A stretch of DNA of 64,000 nucleotides from Lithospermum erythrorhizon (Eukaryota > Streptophyta > Magnoliopsida > Boraginales > Boraginaceae): NCBI GenBank assembly GCA_019722365.1, contig JADFUC010001850.1:1-64000 (forward strand), read 5' to 3'. A program made the translations under genes and the position numbers. The notes beneath the pieces were generated by a model. That model saw nothing but the letters and a program-made list of their open reading frames with translations. It was not told the DNA's origin and did no database searches. Positions 24,582-35,140 of the stretch are shown one piece after another (the first letter of the stretch is position 1; every line of letters starts with the position of its first letter).

Positions 24582-24740
24582 ACCAACAATAGGAGCTTGG
24601 ATATGGTTTTGAAACAAATGCGGGGCTCTTTGAGGTGTTGGATCGGGGTAACCGATTCAAAATTGTCTTCATGCTACTTGGTGAAGGAAATTTTCTTCAT
24701 CATCGTTTTACACCTCACATCATTCATATTATAACTCTAT
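24582..24740 (+). pseudogene. EMS1-like kinase fragment, copy 2
   Basis: Reads EVLDRGNRFKIVFMLLGEGN, then FLHHRFTPHIIHII. Same truncation point as copy 1; more substituted (LHHR for LHHG). Confidence 0.7.
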
Positions 24741-25162
24741 ACATAAAGAATGGGTTTTCGTTGTTTCCATTTTTAAGGACCCATGAGCGGGCTGTCCATT
24801 ACAACCCACTTTCACGTATTTTATTGCATGAAGCTGCCTTATTACAACTCATGTTTCTCTATATATTTGGCTTTGGCCGAGACCCCTGTTATCGCAGATA
24901 ATCTTTCTCTCAGTCCCGAATCTCTCCATCTCGTCGGCATCCCATACTTTCCTTCATCAGTACCTCAAATTATCGTTTTGTCTGAGACCCCAATAGACCT
25001 AATTTTTTCACCTTTAAACAAGAAAATAACTATTTGGATTCTAACACTATACAAAAATAATAGTGACACATCTTAAAAATATTTTACATACTAAAATAAA
25101 AGTCACATCCTCAGTTTTTAATATACCCCATCGAATCTCTACTTCCTACCCTCCCTAAACTT

Positions 25163-25470
25163 TCACCAACAATGGAGTTTGGATATGTGGCTTCAAACCT
25201 ATATCGAGTTTCGAAAGCTGGACGGAAAACGGTTCGAAATTTTCTAGGCGCCTTTCGTGAAATAGCCTTTCTTCATCATGGTTTTACTCCTCACATCATT
25301 CATAGGGATATCAATGCCAACAACATCTTACGTAGTGAATATTTTGAACCAAAAGTTTCAGATTTTGGTTTAGCAAGATTAATTAGTGCTTGTGAGACTT
25401 GGGCGTGAGTACCGAAATCATGGGACATTTGCAAAGTAATAATAAAAGGTGTGGGTGGGGACAAGTAAGT
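25163..25470 (+). pseudogene. EMS1-like LRR receptor kinase fragment, copy 3 (longest)
   Basis: One reading frame from 25172 to 25408 contains GAFREIAFLHHGFTPHIIHR, then DINANNILRSEYFEPKVSDF, then GLARLISACETWA and a stop. It covers the HRD catalytic loop (HRDI, with the Lys of HRDIK changed to Asn) and the DFG motif of a Ser/Thr receptor kinase. The ISACET phrase is typical of EMS1/EXS-like LRR kinases, which signal from the plasma membrane. Upstream, another frame reads NGSLDMWLQTYIEFRKLDGK, so a frameshift lies near 25215. About 70-80 residues of a domain of roughly 280 remain, so it is a relic. The neighbouring copies show it was already a fragment when triplicated, or broke as part of that event. 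Confidence 0.8.
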
Positions 25471-27535
25471 ATGGGGAGGAAGCAAGCGAGGGGCAAATGG
25501 GGTAGCTTAGTCAGTGCGATTGGGCATAGTTATAAGCAAAGAGAAAGCTGCCGGTTTTATTTGGGCTTACGTAAAATATTTAAAATACGTCCTCTACTTT
25601 AGTGTGTCTTAGAGTCACATTTGTAGGCAATTACGGTCATTTAATATTTTATCTCTTGTAGTATAACGGTGGACAACATAGTCATTTTGATTGCTTTAGT
25701 AATATAGTCATTTCATTGTTTATTTTAGGGTGGAAAATTGTGCTCTGCAAGAGGCCTGAGCTGTGCTAAAGTATAGAGGTCTCCTAGACAAGATGGAAAG
25801 TTCAGTGACTACATGCAAATTACGCTGATAGTTTCTTTTGTCTCGACCACAAAAACCTATATATTTTAATGTATTTTGATATTTATGGAATATTTTATTA
25901 TTAGATTTTATTATTACAACTCTCAATTAATGCTCCATGGCCCACCTATTAATGAATTGTTACACGTGTGCTATTACATCAGACAATTGTCGGGTTCCAA
26001 TTACCGTCTAGCGACTCATCTATTTTTGTTCAATTTGTTCAATTATGTAATCTAACTTAACTGCTCTTCTTTTTGCTACCACTTTTATTTTATGTACACA
26101 CATAGGGCTGTAAATGAATTAAACCATTCATCTCAAGAAGCTGGCTGTAAAATAAGCCTTTGTTCACGAATAACGTGAAATGAACCTAAAAATAAACCCC
26201 AAATAATAAACCCACCAGAAATACCATCTGTTACATATGCCCAAATTAGGCAGCCCAATAACCCACTACATATGCCAACTCCTCCCCATTACATTAGATA
26301 TAAGTGTATCACCTCCCCCTACCCCATCACCACTGTGAAAAGAAACCCACCTCCAGTCCTCAACCCCACCCCTCATCTTCCGCCACCATCTCCGACGACT
26401 CTCCTGTCACCATCTTTTCAAGGTGATCTATCCTCTTTCCGTTCTGAATTAAAATGTTTGAATTGGGTTCTAAATTAAGTTTTCAATTTGATTTTGGGAT
26501 TTTAATTAAGATTTCAATTTGATGTTTTGCTTAAATGACATTATTTTTGGGTTCAATTATGCATTCAATTGATTTTTACTTTAATTAGGTATTCGAATAA
26601 GAGTTTAGTTAGGTATTTAGTTAGTATTTTCGAAACTTTCAATTGAATCCTCATTGCAAAGTCTAGTTTTAATCAAATTTTGCATTGAACAATTTTTTTA
26701 ACTCTTCGATAATCCGAGCCAAACTTTTTCGAACATGTTCGGCTCGAACCCGATCCCAACTAACCCAAATTTTAAGCTCGAGGTTTCGAGCCGTTTAGGT
26801 TCAAGGGTGTGGAGCTGAACTCGAACCTAAACCTAAGGTTCGAAGGGTGTGGAGCCGAACTCGTACCTACCGATGTTCGCAGGCCATTCAAGCCTGTTTA
26901 TTAAGTCTCACTCCATCGCCCTCCCAAACCTGTGATGCTTCCTTTGCTCCTCTTCAAGCCACAGCTCTGTTTTGGCTACCCCGAGCTTACCAACGTTTAG
27001 GTATATAATGTTCTCATTATTATCGTAAAATATCTGAACTTTAATGTACCCTATGTTTGTTCCTCAACACTTACGGAGTATTTCTACTTATATTTTTGAG
27101 TTCTATCTAAAGTCTTCATTGGCTGTAAAAATAGATGTGCTTCCAGAGAGTATTTGATTCGTTTTCTGGTTGGAGAATTGAGTATCCGTGGAATGATTTT
27201 TGACACGATATGGTATTTGTTGGTACACCTAGCTTCGCATACCTGTGATATTTTAGATTATTGCTTGGAGAAAGAGAGTAATTATTGAAAAGAGGAGCTC
27301 TGTAAAACTAGCTTGCATAAAAAATGAAATGGATAGGAGGAGGAGGAAGGGAGTGGAGGGAATAGATGATTTTTTTTGCGAGGTAATTTCATCCGGAAAA
27401 ATAGGAAGAGTGATATTTTTTGCAAGAATTGTTGAGTTCGAAAATCTGAACATTTTATGAAAATAGGTGTTTATCTCTCAATTTTCTCTGAAATTGTATA
27501 TTGTTTAACTTTGCAATTTTAAATAGCTAACCATA
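25471..27535. other. Spacer upstream of the L7Ae-fold gene; possible untranslated leader exon
   Basis: No protein gene. A pyrimidine-rich stretch ends TTTTCAAGGTGATC (26416-26430), and another ends AACGTTTAGGTATATAATG (about 26990-27010). Either could be a leader exon with a GT donor for the gene starting at 27536; I cannot choose. At about 26800-26870 an AAGGGTGTGGAGC(C/T)GAACTCG phrase is duplicated about 43 bases apart. It lies in a region rich in GGCTCGAAC words that may be a small non-autonomous transposon. Confidence 0.45.
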
Positions 27536-29099
27536 ATGAGAGGCAGAAGTAACGGCCGGAAAAGACCATTGAGCACAACCTCTAAGATTGCCGGTGATTC
27601 TAGCTCCGTACCAGCTCAAACCCAACAAAAGTAACAACTTTGTTTCGCTTACTTTTTCTTTCTTGAATTCTATATTATAATATCTCTCACGTTTGGGCTC
27701 ATATATCAGTTGCTATGAAGGAGAACGGTTGGCTTCTCTTCTTAAATCCATCCGAAGGTAAACTCATTAATATTTGACATTGTTTTATAGAGACCTTGTG
27801 GTTTAATTATTTTTTCTTTTCCCAGAGAGATGGAATTGGTAATGAGTTTGGACAGAGTAATTCTACCTGAAAAATTATGGTTGAAGGTAAACCCTTTCCC
27901 CTATTTGGATGATTTGGTTATTTAATTACTAGTTGCATTTATCTTATTTCAAGTTCTTATTATTATTTGGTACTCTGTCTCAATTTAATTGACTGTACAG
28001 AAACAATTTTCAATTGGGGTGAACGAAGTCACGCGCGTGCTTGAACGGATGAATCCCTTGTCTCATACTGATGATACGAAGGATGATGATAATGTCAACA
28101 AAGCCCCTACAATTAAGCTTCAGGTTTATCTGCATGATTTATTGTAGTTACTATTGACATTGACATATTCCCTCTATTTCGAATCGAATGCCAATACCTG
28201 TTTTAATTTGTTTTTCATGAGGCCTTATATCCTTATTTATATTTCACCATGTTCTACTTTTGAAATTCATATGTATTACCCCCTACATTCCTTTTGTAAT
28301 GGATGTTTTCCTTTTTTGGGAAATTGTCATTGAATGTGAGAGCTGAATGGAGCGAAACTTATTTGTAAGAGATGTTTGAATTTTCTTAAACTTTGAGTCC
28401 AACAAAACACCCCTTATAGAAAGGATTGGAGGGAGTACTATATCAAGAACTTGTCATCTTGTATTATTGTGTTAATGTCATAGTTCCTTGTATCATGATG
28501 TCTTTTAATGATCATACTAGATAAATATTTCAAAATTGTCATTCTGGATTAGTTTACACTTGTAATTTAGAGTTTAGACAAGGATCTTTATGCACCCAAT
28601 TTTACTATAAATGAATCATATAATGGCATTTAGACTTACCCAACCACTTTCCTTAGTATTTGGTCATAGTTGAAGTGTCGTTTATATCGAAATGAAGCTA
28701 GTATTTAGTTTTATGATTCCATATATGTTGTGATGATATATTCTGATGATATGTGTAACAATATTTATGGATGTATGTATAGGCAATACTATTAGCAAAT
28801 GATTGCAATCCACGATGGCTTACAAAGCATTTGCTAGGCTTAGCTTCTTCAAGGGAAGTGCCTCTAATCTTTGTCAGAGATATGAAAGGAGGTTCCTTAA
28901 GGTTAGGTGAATTAGTGAAGCTTAAAACTGCTATTGCAGTTGGAATCAAGGTGACTTCAATTTATATATTTCTAGCATTTTGTCATCTTACTTCCAGTCT
29001 AGAGTTGATTTCACTGAAGTGGGCTTTTCTGTAATTTTGCTTCTGCAGGCTAGAGGAAATGCCATCAACCAACTTGTTGCCGATGTTCTTCTCGAGTAA
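27536..29099 (+). CDS. L7Ae/L30e-fold RNA-binding protein, six exons
   Basis: Exons 27536-27630, 27710-27757, 27826-27886, 28001-28123, 28783-28950 and 29049-29099. All introns are GT..AG, phases are consistent, and the total is 546 nt (181 residues plus TAA). The N-terminus is basic (MRGRSNGRKRPLSTTSK). Residues 33-109 contain CYEGERLASLLKSIRREMEL, then FSIGVNEVTRVLERMNPLS. Residues 110-181 are the L7Ae-type core: AILLANDCNPRWLTKHLLGL, then REVPLIFVRDMKGGSLRLGE, then KTAIAVGIKARGNAINQLVA. NDCNPRWLTKHL and VPLIFV match the family's nucleic-acid-binding helix and central strand. L7Ae proteins bind kink-turn RNAs in ribosomes, snoRNPs or RNase P/MRP. The long N-terminal extension and divergent core suggest a Pop3/Rpp38-like or uncharacterised plant subgroup; this is inference. 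ATG chosen because it opens the exon with no upstream in-frame alternative seen. Intron 4 holds a MITE. Confidence 0.85.
28277..28437. mobile_element. Stowaway-like MITE in intron 4 of the L7Ae-fold gene
   Basis: About 157 bp from CCCCCTACATTCCTTTT (28279) to AAGGATTGGAGGGAG (28435), flanked by TA on both sides. The end inverted repeat matches the CTCCCTCC(A/G)TCC type of Tc1/mariner-derived plant MITEs. It lies within an intron, so it does not interrupt coding sequence. Confidence 0.7.
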
Positions 29100-29465
29100 A
29101 TGTAGAGGCTTAAAGGTCTCAATCAAATATTCCATCCCATTGACCACCTTAGGCAGTATCGTAGTACTAGATGATGCATTTCTGGCAGTTTGTAGCCTTA
29201 GCCCAAACATACAGTGTCCAATTGATCATCCAAGATAGTTCACAGACATACGTCCAAAGTTGAGATTACTTCACATACCGACAGAGTAAACCTCCCTCGA
29301 TCCAGATTGTATTTTAGCTTCATGGCCTTCCGTTAGCAATATCTTGACCTCCTCTAAACCCTTTTGTAAATGTATTCAATACGTATGTCAAATGTTATGC
29401 ATGCAGATGACTATAGCTACACATGAACTATATTTGAATGTTGATAGGCTTTCCAATTAATATTG

Positions 29466-29791
29466 TACTACCTACATCCTAAAAGATTGTCACATTTGTC
29501 TTTTCATAATAAGATTAATATTCTTACAATTATTCACAATCAAAATTTTTATTTCAATGAAAACCATCAAGTTAATAAACAGAAAGATGTTGGAAAATAT
29601 TACATATTGATATTTTCGTTTTTTTCAAACAAATATATAACATATTAAAATTTATTTGAGTTCAATATTGAACAAAGTTAATTATTAAAATTTAAAATAA
29701 ATAACTTTTAGTGTCTGAGGAAATACTTTCAAAACGAACTGATGTTAATTTGAGTCAGACTTGTTTAGAATAAAAACACAGATGTAGAGTA
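29466..29791. mobile_element. Stowaway-like MITE downstream of the L7Ae-fold gene
   Basis: Starts CTACCTACATCCTAAAAG (29468) and ends CACAGATGTAGAG (29789), flanked by TA dinucleotides. The imperfect terminal inversion and about 322-bp length suggest an old copy. Confidence 0.5.
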
Positions 29792-29900
29792 AGTTCTCAT
29801 GCTACTAGTGTATAAAACTTCTCCATTTTGTCATTGTTTTGTGACCAATTGTTATTACACAAAGTTGCACATTAAACTAATAGCAAATGGAATATCCCCC

Positions 29901-32203
29901 AAAGCTGTAACGATTCGCCTATGCCTACTGGGCCCTGGCGTTTAAGGCCATCAATCTGCAGACCAGTCACCGATCATTGACGACAACATAAAAAGACTTC
30001 CATTCGACATTAATAATAATAATACACTTTTGTTCATTGTAGAACTAACAATACATCACACAAGAACGGTCACCAAACCACATCAACCCGAATAATACAA
30101 CCATACAGCCAATACAATCTCCACAATACAACATATTACCTTATTAATTCTCAATATACAAGTTTGAATGCTAAAACATAATACAAGAGGAAAATGACCT
30201 GAGGATCTTCTATGCCACCTGCCGCCTTACCTACAATCTTTAATCCGCAAAATTTATCAATCTGTTTTCCAACCCAACGAGATCAACCACTTAAAACCCA
30301 GGCATAAAACGCCCGCCCATGTATCAAGTGAGCCGCCTATTGCCTAAGTTGAATACAAATACCACAGTTTTACCCAAACACATACAATCATAATTATATA
30401 CATAACAAATGTACATACATTAACTGCCACATAATGAATATCATCAGTGAAACAGCCTCAACACACAAAGTCATCATAACGAGGAATCCACCTCCACAAA
30501 TAATAATAAATGTATTTATGAATCCACTCACATTATAATACACGATGAGGAATCCACCTCCAAATAATACACACATACGAGGAATCACCTCCCAATAATC
30601 AGACAGGTCCCACCACCATCCTCCGAATCGGTACACCCCTCGATATGCATATCACACCAACCCCGAATCCACTGGCTACCGCACACAATACGCATACCAC
30701 ACCAAACCTCCTCTGTCAGTCACCACCGCTCACAAATAACAAACAAAGTTAATCAAAATACATCCTGCACACGATTACACACACAAAGACACAAATTACA
30801 ACACAAGTATTATTAATAAATGACAAGTGGTATACCCACAATCTCATAACATGAATCATATTCACAACTATCTCATAATATAAATCATAATCTCAATTAT
30901 CTCATAATATAACTCATAATCACAATTATCTCATAATATCAATCATAATCTCAATTATTTCATCATATGAATCATAAATCACAATTTTCACGTAATATCA
31001 ATCATAATCTCCCAATACACATGTCAAAATAGTCCCATGACAAAACATATGTAAATATGTAAATATAATATATACATGCCTCATCGTGAGATTTGTACTC
31101 ACTGAAATAAAAGCCATAATGATAATTTCTTTAGGGTAGTCCACATGTTAGGTCCGGTCAACTCCTATTCAAGCAAAGAAATCACATTATAACACATTCC
31201 AGAGAATAACCTCTAACATCTATTTAAACCTCGAGTATTATACCACATCTCATACTAAATTAACTTTTTAGTAATCATCCTATCCCCGAAACAGATAATT
31301 CTAAAATCTAACTTAACTACATTCAATTTACTTCAACTTCATAACCCCAATATTCGAGTCATCCCTTTATTATACCAAATAACACGTTGTCACATTCCAA
31401 TCAATCCATCAATCAATTCCAACTAAATCCATTATAATCCACCCTAGTTCAAAAACTCAAATGACACTCAACTTGGAATAACCTAATTCCAACAAATAAC
31501 TCCACCAATCAACCTCAAACATCCAAATTATACTCCTAAACAACTATATTAAAGTCCCATAACATTATTATAATTTAAGAAATTTGGAAGTAGTCAACCT
31601 AAAAGTTTAATCTTTCTACAACTAATCAACAAAATTCAACCCCAAAATCGATTATAATCACCTCCAATCACTTAATACAAGCCTAGGTAGTCATTTGCAA
31701 TATCTCAACCTTTAGGTGTAACTCCGACTCAAAAGTCAACAAAAGTCAAAACATTTTCAAACTTCCCAAATATCCCAAAAGATTCAAGCTTTTCTTACTC
31801 TTTTCAGAGGAGTGATGAGGAAGATGAGAGGAAGATGAAACTAACATTTTTTATGTCTCAGCCAAAGGAAATTCAAGAAACAGCAGTGCACCTGGGCTGG
31901 GGGAGTAAGAAAGACTGTCTGCCATATGAGGGGGGAAAAAAGAGGGAATGGGTTTTGTGGATGAGAATGGAGAATTAGTAAGTCAGTAGATATTAAGGAT
32001 GGCAGCTCACTGGCCGCTGCTTTTATTTCACTTTCCATACTAAATCTCGCTTAAAACCGCATTTCAACGTAAAATTTACATCACATAAACTACTACCCAT
32101 ATAATACTAGTCTCTGGTATAATAAATTATCACACTATCTCCGGTCCCAACTACAACCAAATAAACATATTTTAATCGCTTGCCGTAACGGTTATTAAAA
32201 AGC
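29901..32203 (-). mobile_element. Family S solo LTR (29906-32198) with AAAGC target duplication
   Basis: Begins TGTAACGATTCGCC at 29906 and ends CGTAACGGTTATTAA at 32198. It is flanked by perfect 5-bp AAAGC at 29901-29905 and 32199-32203. At 2293 bp it is non-coding. It shares with the copy at 2.1-4.56 kb the block around CATGTCAAAATAG and GTGAGATTTGTACTCACT (about 31020 and 31086). It contains AAAAGTCAACAAAAGTCAAA (31731-31750), the 10-bp-spaced TTGAC pair in reverse. Confidence 0.9.
30842..30990. repeat. Tandem repeat, period 29 bp, five units
   Basis: TCTCATAATATAAATCATAA and its variants begin at 30842, 30871, 30900, 30929 and 30958. The 29-bp period equals that of the different-sequence array at 16442. 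A less regular array of CGAGGAATCCACCTCC units precedes it (30480-30600). Confidence 0.9.
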
Positions 32204-32449
32204 CTTTAAAATTTTTGTACAGATGAGTTTAACTAAGCAATCATATTACGTAGCTCTAGTAACTCATTCTCATCAAAATATCTTTTACTGAATTTCAATT
32301 AGAACCCAGGCGATATTAAGCTGTTGAATATGAATTGCTTTTTATTTTTGTGTTTGATTTCTTCTTTCATTCAGATTTTATATAGTAACATGAGTGGTCA
32401 AAATGAAAAATTGAAGCGTGGTTATCAAACAGTGTAAAAATTAGAACCT
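32204..32449. other. Short AT-rich spacer
   Basis: Nothing recognised between the solo LTR and the LINE 3' end. Confidence 0.5.
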
Positions 32450-34620
32450 AAAAATAATCTCATTCATATCTAATGTATTTTTTATATTATCAATATCTAC
32501 TTGAATCTGGGGATGAGATTTGAGTGATAGCATGAACAATAAATGGCGGAAAAAGTTGGTTAAGTAACTGAACATTCCAAGTACCATTGGCATTTAACAG
32601 ATGGGACACTAAAGAAGATTGGGAGGAAGAACTATTTTGATTGGGAGGAAGAACTATATTGAATTTTGAAAGGAAGAAGATTTTTAAAATTCTGAATAGG
32701 AAGCCGTTGATCGGCCTCAAATGTTAACAAGCTCCAAACATAACAAAGTTTTAAGTTATATGATGGTTAATTTCTTGTAGACCTTTTAAGGTTTTACAAC
32801 AACAAAAGAGATTCATTTAAAGATTTCTCAGTGTATGGGAGAAAAGATCGTGAAAGTATTTTGTTTTCAAATCAGAGACTTTGAGTGTTTGGATTTAAAA
32901 TCATGGAACAACCTTGTTTAGCTAACAAAATGTTAAATTGAGATAAATTTTTAAAACCTAATCTTCCTTCTTTCCTTTACTAAGATGAAATAGACGCCCA
33001 ATTTATCCAAATTTAATTATTTTTGTTATTCCAAATTTTTTTTAAAAGAATGGATTCAATTTAAATATTAAATATGAATAGGAAATCTGTACACGGACAT
33101 GGGATAAATGAGGATATCAAAAAATATATATTTAATTAGAGTGAGCTTACTAGCTTGATTAAGGAATTTTGTATCCCAAATAAGAATTCTAGCTTTAATT
33201 TTGTCCACTATTTTATTGAAAATATCTTTTCTTTTTAGTTGTTATATCAAGTTTGATTCCTAAATATTCCAAAAAGAAGGAGTGAACATAGTTGCATTAG
33301 TTAAGACTTTGAGCTTTGAAAGAGTAATAAAGAAAATTTTAGATTTAATGAAATCGCAATAATGAAAATTTTAGATTTAATGAAAACTTTGACCAGACAT
33401 GTCACAATAATTGTTGAGAATATTTTGGAAATTGTTAATAGTTTTGGATTTTAAATTAAGGAAAAAGAAGTTGTTGGCACCAAAAAAAACAAATGGGAGA
33501 TTTTAATACTCTTTTTAGCACATGTAACGCACTCAATTAAACCATGTTTTTGAGGAAAGATCAAGGCAGAAGACAGAGCCTCCGAGCAAATAGAAAAAGA
33601 AATGGGAGATAAAAGGTCTCCTTGTCTTCATTCACATTTTGATTTGAAAGTTTGAGAAATTTGGCCATTGACAAGGACAGAGTATTGAACATAAGTAATA
33701 CATTCTCTTATAATTGTAATCCAGTTTGGAGGGAAGTTCATTTTTAAGAATTTGTAAAAGAAAAGATCAATTGACTCTATCAAAGGCTTTACTCATATCA
33801 ATTTTTAAAGAGCCTAGACCAAATTTTTTACATTTTGAAGTTCTAATGAAATTAGTAGTTTATTGTGCTAAAATTATGTTATCTTAGATTTTTCTCCCAT
33901 GGACAAAATCGTTTTGATAAGGAGATACGATTGAGCTGAGAAAGGGTTTAAGTCGATTGACTAAAATTTTTGAAGCAATTTTGTAATTGGTATTACATAA
34001 ACTTATAGGACGAAAATCAGAGACTTTAGAAGGTGAATTAATTTTTGAAATGAGAGTGATGAAGGTGTTATTTAATGATTTGAGCAAATGCCCACTATTT
34101 AACATGCGCCCATATAATTTCCCAATTATCTTGATAGAAACCCGCTGAAAAGCCATTTGGACCTGGAGATTTATTAGGTGTCATTTGAAAAATAGCAAAT
34201 TTGACTTTCCAATATTGAAAAGATTTTGCAAACTCACTAGCTTGAGAAGGACCTAATTTATTGGTAATATTAAAATCAGAAATAGAAGATGTAGTAGGAT
34301 TAGAGGAAGTAAAAAGATAAACAAAGTGTTCCCTGCAATTATTTTGGATATCCACTTCAAAAGTAAGAAGAACATTGTTGTCATCCCAAAGCTGAATAAC
34401 GGAGTTAGTACGAACTCTTTGCTATTCATTTGAGTGAAATAATTTAGTATTAAGATCTCCATTCTTTGTCCAAATAATTTTAGATTTTTGCTTCCAAAAT
34501 TGTCTTCACCTTTTAATAAGAGATCCAATTGAAAGTTAAGTGAAAGCGTCTACAAAATTAGGGTTTTGAGGATTATTTTGAAGGTTAACAAGCGAGAATT
34601 GATCAGAACCAAGGCCGCAA
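32450..34620 (-). pseudogene. 5'-truncated, inactive L1-type LINE (reverse transcriptase and C-terminal region)
   Basis: Reading right to left on the minus strand: DIQNNCREHFVYLFTSSNPT and FQMTPNKSPGPNGFSAGFYQ (34095-34355); LNNTFITLISKINSPSKVSD, then FRPISLCNTNYKIASKILVN (33884-34156); SLKIDMSKAFDRVN (about 33785-33820); an FFGANNFFFLNLKSK stretch (about 33437-33485) where FFADDSFFF is expected; and, near the 3' end, VSHLLNANGTWNVQLLNQLF (32490-32720). These are reverse transcriptase blocks in the right order for plant L1 elements, then a C-terminal RNase H-region motif. The endonuclease is missing. Multiple frameshifts and loss of the catalytic aspartates make it dead. LINE target-site ends were not found. 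Confidence 0.85.
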
Positions 34621-34739
34621 ATTATTATATCACCCCTGTTTCAGCGAGTAGCGCCTGACTACGTGGCGGATCTGCAAAACAGCCTCCCTCCGAAAAAAAG
34701 TGGTAAATGGACCTGTTGGAAAAATATGTTCTTGTTCAT

Positions 34740-35136
34740 ATTAAAACATAAACAATGCAGTCCAAGATCGGTCAAATATACAAACTAATTACAATATAAA
34801 AATACATGTATTCACATATGTGTATAAATCAAGTACTTACAACTCAAGGACTCACTCAACAATTTCTCATATAACCTCTTCCTTTGTTTAAACGTAATAG
34901 TCAATTCGTTAACCAACGCGGGCCAACTCCTAAAACCCGTTAACTAACCGAATGCTTAACGAAATGAAACAACTAACAGTCACTAATGAGCTTCTCTTGT
35001 TGAATCGTCAATCGAATTAAAGTTAATTGATTCGTTTCGCCCAATTTGTATTTCATTATCACGTAAACTCAGCATTAGGTATCTCACATTTTAACTGATC
35101 CAATTTCAATTACGCATTTAATTTCACAAGCAAAGT
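34740..35136 (-). mobile_element. copia LTR fragment, minus orientation
   Basis: Landmarks run in the same order as in the LTR remnant at 9.1-9.96 kb: AGTACTTAC (34834), CGTTAAC words (34910-34960), CACTAATGAGCTT (34981) and CTCAGCATTAGG (35069). It is cut on its right by the family S LTR starting at 35141. Confidence 0.55.
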
Positions 35137-35140
35137 CATA

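Larger units (their letters stand above)
23565..25450 (+). repeat. Tandem triplication, period about 585-593 bp, of a kinase-fragment block
   Basis: The anchor ACCAACAAT occurs at 23989, 24582 and 25165 (spacing 593 and 583). Each copy has the same order: a (T/G)GTGG(A/G)TCCGCAT- or ACCCATGAG-type start, TTATTGCATG, TATATTTGGCTTTGGCCG, CCCCTAAACTATCG, CACCTTTAAACAGT, CTAACACTATACAAAA, ACACATCTTAAAA, a run of TTTAACACACCCCACC type, then the kinase segment ending TTTTACACCTCACATCATTC. Copies 1 and 2 break off inside the kinase segment at the same point, and the next unit begins shortly after. Only copy 3 continues, which locates the duplication breakpoint. Confidence 0.85.

Noticed and set aside
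30842..30990. CRISPR-like array
   Set aside because: Contiguous 29-bp units without spacers inside a solo LTR.
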